Shown: positions 27,201 through 34,425 of the stretch, piece after piece
How the letters are laid out: each line of letters opens with the position of its first letter
Position numbering within the stretch: the first letter of the stretch is position 1
Source: Owenia fusiformis
Lineage: Eukaryota; Annelida; Polychaeta; Sabellida; Oweniidae
Assembly: GCA_903813345.2 (NCBI GenBank)
Contig: CAIIXF020000007.1
Location: forward strand, 34,690,538-34,754,537
Length of the DNA: 64,000 bases
Reading direction: 5' to 3'
The notes under the pieces: model-generated
Databases searched by the model: none
Told to the model about the DNA's origin: nothing
The model's input: the letters and a program-made list of their open reading frames with translations, nothing else
Program-made: the position numbers and the translations under genes

Positions 27201-28311
27201 AAACCCAAGTGCTTGTCTTAACTTTCACACTGTTTGTCTAAATACTGTTCTTCTAACCCAGTGCTTGTCTTAACTTTCACACTGTTTGTCTAAACGCTGT
27301 TCATCTAATCCCAGTGCTTGTCTTAACTTTCACACTGTTTGTCTAAACACTGTTCTTCAAAACCCAGTGCTTGTCTTAACTTTCACACTGTTTGTCTAAA
27401 CACTGTTCTTCTAACCCAGTGCTTGTCTTAACTTTCACACTGTTTGTCTAAACGCTGTTCATCTAATCCCAGTGCTTGTCTTAACTTTCACACTGTTTGT
27501 CTAAACACTGTTCTTCAAAACCCAGTGCTTGTCCTAACTTTCACACTGTTTGTCTAAACACTGTTCATTTAAACCCAAGTGCTTTTCTTAACTTTCACAC
27601 TGTTTGTCTAAACACTGTTCATTTAAACCCAAGTGCTTTTCTTAACTTTCACACTGTTTGTCTAAACACTGTTCATCTAAACCCAGTGCTTGTCTTAACT
27701 TTCACACTGTTTGTCTAAAAACTGTTCGTTTAAACCCAAGTGCTTTTCTTAAATTTCACACTGTTTGGCTGAACGATGTTCATCTAAACCCAGTGCTTGT
27801 CTTAACTTTCACACTGTTTGTCTAAAGACTATTTGCCTAAGCCCAGTGTCTGTCAAACTACTCACTACCATTTATCTAACTTATCTAAGCAACATTTGTC
27901 ACAAGCTTTCCTTCTTCAAAATATGAAGTATCAGGTGCTGAGGTATTCGAAATATAATATGGGATAAAGAATCCGGAATCATTCTAAATTAGAGTGTATT
28001 TAAATGCATTTCAGTATTTTAAAAACTAAGTACAGTACATGCCTCTATGCACATATACTATAGAATTTTATATTGTATACATTTTATTTAGTTCTTGGGA
28101 ACTACATGTATATTGTAAACATTTAATTAAACATTTTGCCTCTCTTTCAGATCTACCAGTACCTCCTGCCTCACCCCCTGGCTCTTCTCTCCGTCAATCT
28201 CCACCAATCATGAATGACGATGATGATATCATTCCTAGTCATGTGACCAAAGTCATCGCAACATCTTCAAAGGGGGAGCTGACCTTAGACAATATGAATC
28301 CAGAAACATGA
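1..28311 (+). CDS. Multi-exon gene (5' end outside window): large Ser/Pro-rich coiled-coil protein, family not recognised
   Basis: I assembled this from GT...AG exons with compatible phases: <1-277, 1477-1620, 2989-3196, 3520-3631, 4711-5031, 5762-6100, 7155-7261, 7513-7620, 7931-7980, 8435-8464, 8865-9056, 10920-11016, 11662-11807, 12119-12166, 12595-12908, 13659-13735, 16809-16951, 17760-17922, 18180-18281, 18803-18927, 19441-19562, 19797-19844, 21469-21645 and 28151-28311 (TGA). Together they code for about 1,200 residues. The first third is acidic and Pro/Ser-rich. The 7155-7980 exons look globular and helical. The 11662-12908 exons form a charged Glu/Arg/Gln coiled coil. The C-terminal third is again Pro/Ser-rich. 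All junctions keep frame except 9056 to 10920, where the phases disagree (0 against 2), so a small exon is probably missing there. No signal peptide, membrane segment or catalytic motif is visible in the part present. A scaffold or cytoskeletal/ciliary role is only a guess from composition. Confidence 0.8.
430..930. repeat. 90-bp minisatellite in the first visible intron
   Basis: Units built on 'ccaaaatagtttgatttt' and 'cccaaatagattgactgt' recur at 547, 637 and 727 (period 90 bp). Degraded copies lie on both sides. Each 90-bp unit contains two or three related sub-units of about 35 bp, so it arose by nested duplication. The minus-strand open frame across it (repeating YSQSIWDNNN) comes from the repeat and is not a gene. 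Confidence 0.9.
1621..2988. other. Intron without recognisable features except a (GGTATT)n tract
   Basis: This 1.4-kb intron is AT-rich. The only distinct element is a short GGTATT repeat at about 2846-2864. I see no ORF with coding character. Confidence 0.6.
4083..4280. repeat. 20-bp minisatellite, unit gagctcccatgcatgtaggt
   Basis: About ten head-to-tail copies of a 20-bp unit that contains overlapping palindromes (GAGCTC, ATGCAT). Variants replace 'gtaggt' with 'aaatat'. Open frames of about 100 codons on the minus strand are caused by the repeat. Confidence 0.9.
4711..5031 (+). CDS. Pro/Ser-rich exon of the large gene
   Basis: The acceptor is ttatacag|tgcggg, phase 2 in and phase 2 out, with the donor ACAGA|GTAGGA. 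It encodes about 107 residues. They begin with a helical segment (TLQKVLTEQYFWPD) and continue into disordered Pro/Ser/Thr sequence with three short repeats of the type KVPxAKVP and a basic PLPRRASF motif. PLPRR and RRAS look like possible SH3-ligand and basophilic-kinase sites, which is an inference from short motifs. Failure to splice would end the protein at the in-frame TAG at 5033-5035. Confidence 0.8.
5762..6100 (+). CDS. Acidic/Pro-rich exon of the large gene
   Basis: The acceptor is attttag|cgtaat and the donor is CATG|GTACAA, leaving phase 2, which joins to G at 7155 to make a Trp codon. It encodes an acidic stretch (VEEIVEEEVYSEKTEE), then a Pro-rich run and a basic QRKQSFIRR segment before DWESW. 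The frame stays open for 240 bases into the intron, so length alone does not set this boundary. I chose it because it is the only donor with the right phase for the next exon. Confidence 0.75.
8435..8464 (+). CDS. 30-nt micro-exon of the large gene
   Basis: It is flanked by cctatag| and |GTGAGC and is phase 0 on both sides. It encodes ten residues (EYRTASRMSM). Its length and symmetric phase mean that skipping would leave the frame intact, as is typical of regulated micro-exons. It supplies a basic Ser/Thr-containing patch just before a Pro/Ser-rich exon. Confidence 0.65.
9250..10245. mobile_element. Mariner/Tc1-like element with very long inverted repeats (decayed)
   Basis: It begins and ends with cagggtgaccgg and its complement, flanked by TA on both sides, which is the mariner-type target duplication. 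The arms match imperfectly for about 240 bp (9250 to about 9530, and about 9960 to 10245). The right arm reads on the plus strand as a transposase C-terminus (NPPDFFLWGNLKDNVY, then a region like PETIADLKVAI), as in IS630/mariner-family transposases. The left arm is an inverted copy of the same coding end. The middle has no intact catalytic region, so the element is dead or moved only in trans. Confidence 0.85.
9882..10082 (+). pseudogene. Mariner-like transposase C-terminal fragment
   Basis: A 66-residue open segment contains PDFFLWG followed by LKDNVY. This is the family-typical sequence after the last catalytic acid of mariner/Tc1 transposases. Only the C-terminal part is present and it ends inside the right inverted repeat. 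Confidence 0.75.
10920..11016 (+). CDS. Exon of the large gene with unresolved upstream phase
   Basis: The acceptor is caaacacag|TTTG and the donor GGGA|GTGTGT. The coding-like frame (LSDDKLDEVVKIGKHEYVF) needs two bases from the previous exon, but the 8865-9056 exon ends in phase 0. The downstream junction to 11662 is in phase. An open stretch starting at 10424 after a tatgtag acceptor could be part of a missing exon, but none of its donors gives the required phase. Confidence 0.55.
11662..12908 (+). CDS. Coiled-coil exons of the large gene (11662-11807, 12119-12166, 12595-12908)
   Basis: The three exons join in phase (0/2, 2/2, 2/1). After a Ser/Thr-rich lead they encode a heptad-like charged helix (EMIEKRLEEQRRRYEEQNR, then MMEMQDTINQLQREIS). 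This is followed by a predicted helical module with LPARRLVHLVQKYVHHCQ. The helix continues through 13659-13735 (NVFMILDKMESLQNK) and 16809-16951 (RMDEMGSERLRLANLLMETL). Together these are the most conserved-looking part of the protein and the best query for identifying the family. Confidence 0.8.
12385..12520. mobile_element. MITE remnant, GCCCGTAGCCAGG family
   Basis: It starts aggcccgtagccagg and ends with the near-complement tggcaaatcctggctatggg. It shares its ends with 58587-58872. A short A/T- and C-rich interior without coding capacity marks a degraded miniature inverted-repeat element. Confidence 0.7.
13044..13281. mobile_element. MITE with inverted ends GAATAGCCTGACAACGGTAAA
   Basis: The arms, about 60 bp each, contain aatagcctgacaacggta and caaatggcggaca on the left, and their complements on the right. 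The whole element is about 240 bp. Partial copies of the same family lie at 29590-29665 and 41844-41985, and the interior is shared with the latter. No coding capacity. Confidence 0.85.
13925..13988 (-). pseudogene. tRNA-Gly-like pseudogene (array edge)
   Basis: The D arm and anticodon region are present. The T arm has lost about ten bases between the B box and the variable region, and the 3' acceptor strand is degraded. It is the 3'-most (minus-strand) unit and the most diverged. Confidence 0.8.
14065..14135 (-). tRNA. tRNA-Gly(GCC), mutated anticodon stem
   Basis: It is 71 nt with the discriminator A. Acceptor, D and T arms are normal. Two changes in the 3' strand of the anticodon stem (GCGGG to ATGGG) weaken the pairs next to the loop. 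The anticodon GCC is retained, but function is doubtful. Confidence 0.65.
14212..14281 (-). pseudogene. tRNA-Gly-like, T-stem deletion
   Basis: At 70 nt it is one base short. The T-stem/variable region reads cccagccgc instead of cccgggccgc, which breaks T-stem pairing. Anticodon and D arms are intact. Confidence 0.65.
14357..14427 (-). tRNA. tRNA-Gly(GCC), consensus copy
   Basis: It is 71 nt on the minus strand. The acceptor stem GCACTGG pairs with CCAGTGC, with discriminator A. The D arm is GGTTCAGTGGTAGAA, the anticodon loop CTGCCAC (GCC), and the T arm contains GGTTCGATTCC, a perfect B box. A TTTTT terminator follows within about 5 bases. It folds fully and closely resembles the usual animal tRNA-Gly-GCC. 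Confidence 0.95.
14504..14569 (-). pseudogene. tRNA-Gly pseudogene, 5-nt deletion
   Basis: It lacks five bases at the D-arm/anticodon-stem junction (gcaggcttctacc instead of gcaggcgagcattctacc). The anticodon stem cannot form although the anticodon letters remain. The same deletion recurs at 15326 and 16188. Confidence 0.85.
14646..14676 (-). pseudogene. tRNA-Gly remnant, 31 nt
   Basis: Only the T-arm/acceptor end and the first bases of the acceptor strand remain. The centre, including the anticodon, is deleted at a repeated ccacc/cccacc junction. The identical deletion is seen at 16330. Confidence 0.9.
14753..14823 (-). tRNA. tRNA-Gly(GCC), one D-loop change
   Basis: It is 71 nt, identical to the consensus copy except for one base in the D arm (GGTTCAG to GGTTTAG, in the A-box region). 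Stems and anticodon are intact and the terminator is present. Confidence 0.88.
14900..14956 (-). pseudogene. tRNA-Gly pseudogene, anticodon arm deleted
   Basis: At 57 nt it has lost 14 bases spanning the anticodon (gccgccgcattc junction). Acceptor and T arms remain. The same deletion recurs at 15761 and 16584. Confidence 0.9.
15033..15103 (-). tRNA. tRNA-Gly(GCC), altered T arm
   Basis: It is 71 nt. Two changes lie in the T arm, including GGTTCGA to GGCTCGA in the B box. The anticodon arm is intact. It may be weakly transcribed or dead. Confidence 0.7.
15179..15249 (-). tRNA. tRNA-Gly(GCC), changed base 37
   Basis: It is 71 nt with all stems intact. The anticodon loop is CTGCCTC instead of CTGCCAC, so the purine 3' of the anticodon is replaced by T. 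That is unusual for a working tRNA. Confidence 0.72.
15326..15391 (-). pseudogene. tRNA-Gly pseudogene, 5-nt deletion
   Basis: It has the same five-base deletion as 14504-14569, plus changes in the T stem (ggctggg) and variable region. Confidence 0.85.
15468..15538 (-). tRNA. tRNA-Gly(GCC), near consensus
   Basis: It is 71 nt with one T-stem change (TTCCCGG to TTCCTGG) that can be held as a G-U pair. Anticodon GCC, A and B boxes and terminator are intact. Probably functional. Confidence 0.85.
15615..15684 (-). pseudogene. tRNA-Gly-like, T-stem and anticodon-stem defects
   Basis: At 70 nt, the T stem reads aaccaggcc and the variable side gcacgcg, which breaks pairs in two stems. Confidence 0.65.
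15761..15817 (-). pseudogene. tRNA-Gly pseudogene, anticodon arm deleted
   Basis: It has the 57-nt deletion form shared with 14900 and 16584. The T loop is also changed (atcgcacc). Confidence 0.9.
15894..15964 (-). tRNA. tRNA-Gly(GCC), consensus copy
   Basis: It is 71 nt and identical in sequence to the 14357-14427 copy, with complete stems, anticodon GCC, a perfect B box and a TTTTT terminator. Confidence 0.95.
16041..16111 (-). tRNA. tRNA-Gly(GCC), B-box mutation
   Basis: It is 71 nt. It differs from consensus at one base, GGTTCGA to GGTTTGA, which removes the invariant T-loop C (position 56). The anticodon is intact. Transcription and folding are probably reduced. Confidence 0.72.
16188..16253 (-). 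pseudogene. tRNA-Gly pseudogene, 5-nt deletion
   Basis: It has the same 66-nt deletion form as 14504 and 15326. Confidence 0.85.
16330..16360 (-). pseudogene. tRNA-Gly remnant, 31 nt
   Basis: It has the same deletion form as 14646-14676. Confidence 0.9.
16437..16507 (-). tRNA. tRNA-Gly(GCC), one acceptor-stem wobble
   Basis: It is 71 nt. The 5' acceptor strand is GTACTGG instead of GCACTGG, giving a U-G pair at position 2-71. Everything else matches consensus. Confidence 0.83.
16584..16640 (-). pseudogene. tRNA-Gly pseudogene, anticodon arm deleted
   Basis: It has the 57-nt deletion form shared with 14900 and 15761. Confidence 0.9.
16719..16743 (-). pseudogene. tRNA-Gly remnant at the array edge
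   Basis: Only the 3' acceptor/T-arm end survives (tgcactggctgggaat). The array then breaks into unrelated intron sequence about 65 bases before the host exon at 16809. Confidence 0.8.
17088..17345. mobile_element. Foldback/MITE with AAGGAGGATTGG ends
   Basis: The left arm (caaggaggattgg, then attcaaactcgatat) is complementary to the right arm (atatcgagtttgaatt, then ccaatcctc). A related element with the same outer ends lies at 43382-43688. No coding capacity. Confidence 0.75.
21371..21494 (+). repeat. 62-bp tandem duplication spanning a 3' splice site
   Basis: The block from cctggttaacatat through the acceptor tatttcag into the exon start (gtggtattgattcaagtgct) occurs twice, 62 bp apart (21371 and 21433). 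Both copies carry a usable acceptor, at 21414 and 21469. Only the downstream one leads into the long exon. Using the upstream one meets TAA twelve codons later. Confidence 0.9.
21469..21645 (+). CDS. Exon of the large gene downstream of the duplicated acceptor
   Basis: Phase 1 in and phase 1 out, with donor GTTCAG|GTAAGA. It encodes a basic/Ser stretch (SAASMKRARFSDMDGH) followed by a Pro-rich run (NTPPPLPPITR). It joins in frame to the terminal exon at 28151 across a 6.5-kb intron. Confidence 0.8.
22260..22640. repeat. Degenerate minisatellite of about 30 bp (gcatttttaaacccatgttt)
   Basis: About twelve diverged copies lie in the last intron. The three copies at 22510-22610 are nearly identical, so expansion was recent at that end. 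The plus-strand open frames (FQFSISKPMF type) are repeat artefacts. Confidence 0.85.
23430..27830. repeat. 4.4-kb array of 53-bp repeats in the last intron of the large gene
   Basis: About 80 head-to-tail copies of a 52-54-bp unit (cactgtttgtctaaacactg, ttcatctaaacccagtgctt, gtcttaacttt). Variants such as gctgttcatctaatccc and ctgttcgtttaaaccc recur in the same order. The blocks around 24,240-25,500 and 25,810-26,760 are near copies of each other, so there is higher-order structure. All open frames here (LNPSACLNFHTV) come from the repeat. Confidence 0.95.
28151..28311 (+). CDS. Terminal coding exon of the large gene
   Basis: The acceptor is ctctctttcag|atctac, phase 1. It encodes a Pro-rich start (LPVPPASPPGSSLRQSPP), an acidic DDDDII segment and a C-terminus ending NMNPET, with TGA at 28309-28311. 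Confidence 0.85.
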
Positions 28312-28985
28312 TTGATAATGTATTGACAATGTATAAAATATAATGAAAGCTCAATTCAATTACAAACAGTGGCAGATCTAGGCTGGAGGGCCCCAAAAGT
28401 TATTGATTTCTTAGTTTAGTCCTCAATTCATTAGGCCATAATTTGACATATGGACTCAGTTTCATTTTCAAAAATAAGCCTCATTTTTAGAAAGTTGGCT
28501 TTATTTGGAAAAAGTGCCTCGATTTTAGAAAATTATTCCTTGAGACAACTTCCAGATGATCTGCCCCTGAACATTACTACAGTCATAAGACTCAATACAT
28601 AAGAGTCTACCTATTTTGTGACATGTTATCAGTAGAGGAAGATATGGGATTACAAGATACTCCACTATACAAAGAACTATGAGATTATAAGTTATCAACT
28701 TCACATGTGCTGTGTTCACTTCATTTACCATGGAGGAATGGACTGTGAAGATTATAATGTAATTTGACTGTGATATTTGAATGTGATAACAGACTTACAA
28801 ATGTTTTATTTCATTTTAAGTTTTATATTTTATTTCCGTCCAAATCAAGATTTATGAAGATTTATACATTCAAAATGTATTGTACAGTGTTGTAAATAGA
28901 AAGTGTATTTGTGCAGTCAAGGTAAATAAAATTGTATAACTTATTTATGTAAAAAAATAAATTAAAAATGTTATGTGTTAAATCA
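28312..28985 (+). terminator. 3'UTR and polyadenylation region of the large gene
   Basis: AATAAA lies at 28925-28930 and a second copy at about 28957-28962, both followed by GT/T-rich sequence (tgttatgtgtta, then tgatgtggtctttt). Cleavage is most likely near 28945-28985. It contains no further ORF of note. Confidence 0.7.
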
Positions 28986-28989
28986 TGCT

Positions 28990-29585
28990 TGATGTGGTCT
29001 TTTATTTGAAAATTGATGAAGTCATAGTCATCTTTTTATTGTCACTACAACGGAAGTTCAGTCTAGTGCTTTGAAAATATGAAAATTGCCTCAACTGAGC
29101 CATATACAACGTTGAATATGATGAACAGTAGTGACCTATTTAATCAATGTTGATTACCTAAATATTTTCATTTTCGTTTCTGAACTTATTTAGCAGATTT
29201 TTTTTAGGAAGAATATTTATTACTTTATTTTGATCCAACATTAAGTCTGATCACTCGGAGCGTTCTCATCATATTTACCATTATATTGACAACATGAATA
29301 TACAAATGAAGTGCTTAATGCCTCAAAGAAGTGGTGACATTAATCAAAACTACTGTTTTTGTGACCGGCGTTCATGTCTGTGATTACGGCTAGATCAATG
29401 GTGACATTGATATCTAGTCCAAAGAAAAGTCTCTTTTGGTTGTTAATGTTGTCGATTACTCTATTCATTTAGTTAAAGTAAAGTACAGGCATTCAATCGT
29501 AAACTGGAAAATATTCCATTAAGGTATTTTTGAAAGGCCAAACGCACATTGTAACGCATTGTAGCAAAATTGCCTGTGGTGACAT
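28990..29585. other. Intergenic, no feature seen
   Basis: AT-rich sequence downstream of the large gene, without ORFs, strong repeats or inverted repeats that I can support. Confidence 0.5.
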
Positions 29586-29589
29586 ATGC

Positions 29590-29665
29590 ACACCGGAATA
29601 GCCTGACAGCGGTAAAATCAGATACCGTTGTCACAAATGGCGGACATAACCGGCGCTTCAATTAG
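29590..29665. mobile_element. Single arm of the GAATAGCCTGACA MITE family
   Basis: It contains ggaatagcctgacagcggta and acaaatggcggacataaccg, matching one end of the 13044-13281 element. The opposite arm is missing. Confidence 0.7.
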
Positions 29666-30054
29666 ATTTTCTTGAACTGTATGTTCAATAGGGCCGAGGC
29701 CAATATAATATGTGCCCTGTTTATCCCATACCAATCTATGTCATCTGGTTCACATTGTTTAATTGGTCACAGTTCAGAAAATGTCCAACCAAGCGTGGAA
29801 ATATTTTAGAATATTTATGCCCAGTTTTGTTTTCTTGGCCGTGGGCGGATTTTCCTGTTCTTTCAGATATCCATCCACATTTATTTTCTCGACTCTTTGA
29901 TTATTAACAGGATGGTCCTTCCCTTCTTTAACCCATATCGCGATTGTCTGCGTTTTCTATTGGCGTCTACCGAGTTATTATGCGAACCTACATTCGATTA
30001 TGACGTAGCGGGCAGATATATAGGGGTTATGCACTGGGAGGTTTTAGATACAAG

Positions 30055-30510
30055 AATATCCCGAGGGATATACAATATATCTTCCCGATGGACCGAAGAG
30101 ACCGAGGGAAGATGTATTGTATATCCCAAGGGATATTCCATGAATCCAAACCGACCGTGCATAACTGGTCTATCTCATACTTGAGTGGGTTTAGGGTAGA
30201 TATAACCTTTTCCACCTTTTTCAAATGACAAGATATTTATATTTAACATTTTCGTAATGTTCTTTTTGTTCAATACAATGAAATTGTAACATTTAAACTT
30301 AAAAAAATTAAATTTTAAAATTAAAACTTTTGATATTTAAACTTTTTTAAACTTTTGAAAAATTCCCGGGAGCGGGATGGATATATTATATCTGCCCGCA
30401 TTTGGCCTGGAGCGGGACATATACAATATGTCCTGCCCGCTCCTCAGATGCGATATATATTCCCGGGTGATATCTACCCCAAACCCACTCAAGTATGAGA
30501 TACACATGTA
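30055..30510. mobile_element. Nested foldback element(s)
   Basis: An inner hairpin pairs cccgagggatatacaata (30060 onward) with tattgtatatcccaaggga (to 30138). A wider inverted repeat pairs ctcatacttgagtgggttt (about 30174) with aaacccactcaagtatgag (to about 30500). CCCGGGAGCGGGA-type words in the centre recur at 41480-41540. No coding sequence is recognisable. Confidence 0.65.
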
Positions 30511-31156
30511 TATCCCATGTTATTTTACCAAAGAGAAAACTCATGCTATCCATTGTTTTCAGCAAGTTTTGGACCCCTTGTTGAATAATCTTTTCATGCA
30601 GTAGAAATAGGACAAAGAAGATCTTTTGAGTAGGCCCTATTAGATCCAGCATTTTGAAAATGTTGACATGGGACCCCTCTTCATAATTTTATCGAATTGT
30701 TCGATTGGTATTTTTACTATCCTTGAGAATTTACTTTTTTTACTTGAAAGATTACATATTGCGTTAATGAGAAATGTCATACTAGAACTCGTGGTAAAAG
30801 ATAAGACTAAATCACTTGCCATACTATATCTGGTCCTTTCAAACGTTGGTCCAACATATATAGAAACAGTGTCCAGTGCAATCTGTCAGCTCGCGGTAGA
30901 GTAAACATCCTTTACCATTCATGAACCAATAACACAGTCCAAGACCAAAACACAATGAGACATTCCAGTCATACTGAAGTCATGAAATAACTGTTTAATG
31001 ATTTATCAAGTTACATTTATATAAAAACTCGGGTCCGGGGTTTTAGCGGAATTATTTCATAAAAATTATCCAATAATGGAAATGTGAAGTACTAGCCATT
31101 GCAAAATACTGAACAAGGGTGCAATGAGTACGTAAGTTCACTCAAGAGGCGGTATT
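30511..31156. other. Intergenic, no supported feature
   Basis: An open frame of 78 codons at 30668 has AT-driven hydrophobic composition and no flanking splice or promoter logic, so I do not call it a gene. Confidence 0.45.
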
Positions 31157-34100
31157 CAGTCATTCCAGATAGTAATGCCCCAATCGCAATTTTTCTGTCG
31201 CCGTGTATTTTCTCTTAAATAACACTGTGCCTGTAGTGCTAATTATTATGGTTGTATAGAATGGTTCAGTGCCTAATATTGTCACTAAAAGTTTGGCTCC
31301 ATTTGTCCACATATGTGTTGTCACAATCAGTTAAAATCAGAAATTCTTAAATTACGTTATTGTCGCCAAGAAGCATTTTTAGGTATATGGAAGAAAACAG
31401 ACTAAGTTTATTTATCACAATCCGTATTATATATTTTCATGCGTAACAATGATGTGTAAGAAATATTCATGCAAAGTTTCAAATCCAAATGCTAACAAGA
31501 ACCTCTTCTTTTTTACGTTATAATAATGTCGCCAGATTTGTGAAAGTTACTGCCTGTTGCATGTATACCTGATATGGAGCTTATACCAATGTGACGTTTA
31601 CCTTCAAACAAACATCAAATACTAGTAAACATATGAAATATTCATGAAATATACAGAATTTCGATGTATTGACCAAGATATTTCATTTGTGACTTGTCAA
31701 AAAATATTTTTTGAAACGTATGGATAAGGACTTTAAGCTACGTTACCAAATATCCAACATAATCAAAGAACGAAGGCATCGTTTTCCACATATGTTGTAC
31801 TACAGCCTTTGATGACTTGATATGAGACCCTACTGTGTCAGTTAGTAGTGAATTAATAATTGATTCGCTTTAAAATGTCACAAATATTAAATAACGTTAC
31901 CTTAAACTACGTGAGTCTTTTTTTACGAAACAATCCTATTTGACTTGTTATACAACTACAAGCACAATAACAATTGGTCACATGGTTAGTTTTGGTGCGC
32001 TATGGCGCCATGTTGACTCAAAGCTGTATATTATCTCTGTAAATCGACTTAATCGCATCAAAATAGTTGAAAATATGTAAGTAAATACCCAACTCCATTT
32101 ACAATCTCAGTAAAGAACATTTAAATGATTTTTGGATGATAATTTTGAAGCACCTCATTCATTAGAAACATGGTATTTGTGGTGCAAGAACAAAATTTTC
32201 AATTTGAAACATATTTGGTGAAATTCGATATTAAATGTTGGATAAATTACGTTATGTTCGGTAACGTTACTTAAAACGGTTGTCAATCCTTTTCCGACTT
32301 GATTTAGAGTTTCAAATAGGAGAACATTCTTTCGGAAAATGGGTAAATCAAGAGCAGTGATTCAAAAAGCCTATATTGAATGGAAAGGAGAAAAGATGGG
32401 GAAAAGTACAGAAAGAAAGGGCGCGTGTTAAGGAAATGGTGGATCAGAAACATTTTTGAAAAAATGCAATACCTGCTCATTTTATTTTCTTGTACAAAAT
32501 AAAGTATGAAGGCATGTAGAAAATTCAGGAAAGTATCGTCACAGTGTCTTCTTTTATTGAGTCGGGTAAGAGGTAAATCTTAACTCCAGGGAATGCTGAA
32601 ATTTCATGAAAAACATTCAAAATGGACGTCTTTTCAATTTTCCAATGTTTTCTCAAAGTGTCTGTAGTAACTTGATTTACCATGGACCTTTTACAAAGTT
32701 TATTAAAAGAAGATAATATGATAATGTTTTCCTGAAAAACAAGGAAATGCACAAATGCCATCATACTTTATTTTCAACAGAAAATAACATATAACATGTG
32801 CAGGTATATCAATTTTTTCAAAAATGTTTTCGTTACACCATTACATTAAGTGGTTCCACATACCCAGGGTATACCACACACCGCCCCTTAAAAACGTTTG
32901 TTTCTTGCTTTGATTCATGAAGTGCAAAAATGAACCCCTGACGCAGTGACGCAGACGAACCCTATGATAATGAAGCAGCTGTTATGTACATAATTGAAAA
33001 TTATACTGCTTCAGTCTATGATCGTGCTTGGTACATTGGAAAAGAAGTTAATGTGGATGGCGTGCTACGAAACATCATTCATGATTAACAGACGGGGGTA
33101 TTTTTAGTGGCCTTCACCAGATGTACTCTGGGTAGCCAGACCATGTATTCTGGGTAGAACATGCAAACGTTCTTTGCCAAATAGTGGCTTTGATTCCCAA
33201 GTGGGAGAATGCTAAAGTTAAAGTTACCTGAAAGATTACCTGAGCTGATGATGAACTATTTGCCTCCAAAAATTGAATCAAGAGACAATGACGTCTGGTG
33301 TGTGATTTTGGACAGATATGATTTGAAAATATGTTTTATTGTAAACATTTACTAGTTGAGGTTGACAGTACTGTTTTAGAGACGTTTCTAGAGATGTTGA
33401 ATTGAGTGATAAAGTTCTTATAAGAAGTTTACATTTTGCATAGACTTTGAACAATATATTTGCTCTCGTTATCTAATGACGACTATACTGTTTCTTAACA
33501 AGCGTTACCAAAATTTGCTGATTCGGTACTAGGATGAGGGGTCTATATACCAAGTACATTTAGCATCATTGTTATTCACAATATGTAATGATTGGTTTGG
33601 TTTTTCATTGAAATGTCTTCTTGATCAGATTTAATGACACATGGAGCTGATGTTCTAAGATGTTAGTCTACGTTACCATTCGTTTAAATATAGTACGCAA
33701 ATGCTACATTTTACATGAACATAGTTTGTTTTCATAAAATTAGTTTCTCTTATATATCAAACGGACCAAATTAATTCTTTGGAAACCACTATTTTGTGCA
33801 ACTGATTGAATTGAAAATGTCAGTTCCCAGCAATTAATCTACGTTACAATATAGGCATGTTCAATGCTTGAATTTCTTTACAAATAGATAACCATGACAG
33901 TATCCAATATTAGTGTTTAACAATGCAGAGATATACTCCTTTGCTCTGCTAAAAAGTATTAAACCGAGGCAATGGTCACAAAAGATTTACACTTAATGAT
34001 TGAATGACAGACAAACATTATGGAAATTACAATTTTAAGGACAAACATATAAAATATTTGTAATTGAGCAAAAAAAGTTCAAAAGCCAAAATCATTAATC

Positions 34101-34425
34101 CTCCTGATAAGTATCAGTGCCCTAATGTCTGTACTTTAAGGTAGAAAAACATTTTATTTGGTAGCACTGTCATACATTAAGAATTATTCAAATCAATTAA
34201 GATGGTACCTATAACGTAATTTAAAATGGCACAAAAACTTTAGATTTGGACCACATATTTCAAATCAAAATTACTACGAAACCAAAAGAGTCTAAAAGCC
34301 AATTTTTTAGTATTATGCTGTAGACATATAACATCATAAAATAACAAGGTATGAAGTGAAACGGAGAAACTTTATTTTTATCATTTTCTGAAAACCGATT
34401 GGGGCATTACTATCTGGAATGACTG
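31157..34425. mobile_element. 3.27-kb non-autonomous DNA transposon with 30-bp TIRs
   Basis: The ends are perfect inverted repeats of 30 bp (31157-31186 and 34396-34425), beginning cagtcattccagatagtaat. Both ends are flanked by ATT, a 3-bp target duplication. The interior is AT-rich and I find no transposase-like ORF, so it would depend on a partner. TACGTTAC/TTACGTTA words recur inside, for example near 31356, 31515, 31740, 31893, 32247, 33670 and 33841. The superfamily is not determined. A 3-bp duplication would fit PIF/Harbinger or CACTA types, but the end bases do not settle it. Confidence 0.8.

Noticed and set aside
24286-27718. Several plus-strand ORFs of 70-91 codons (LNPSACLNFHTV)
   Set aside because: They are frames through the 53-bp repeat, broken wherever unit length changes.
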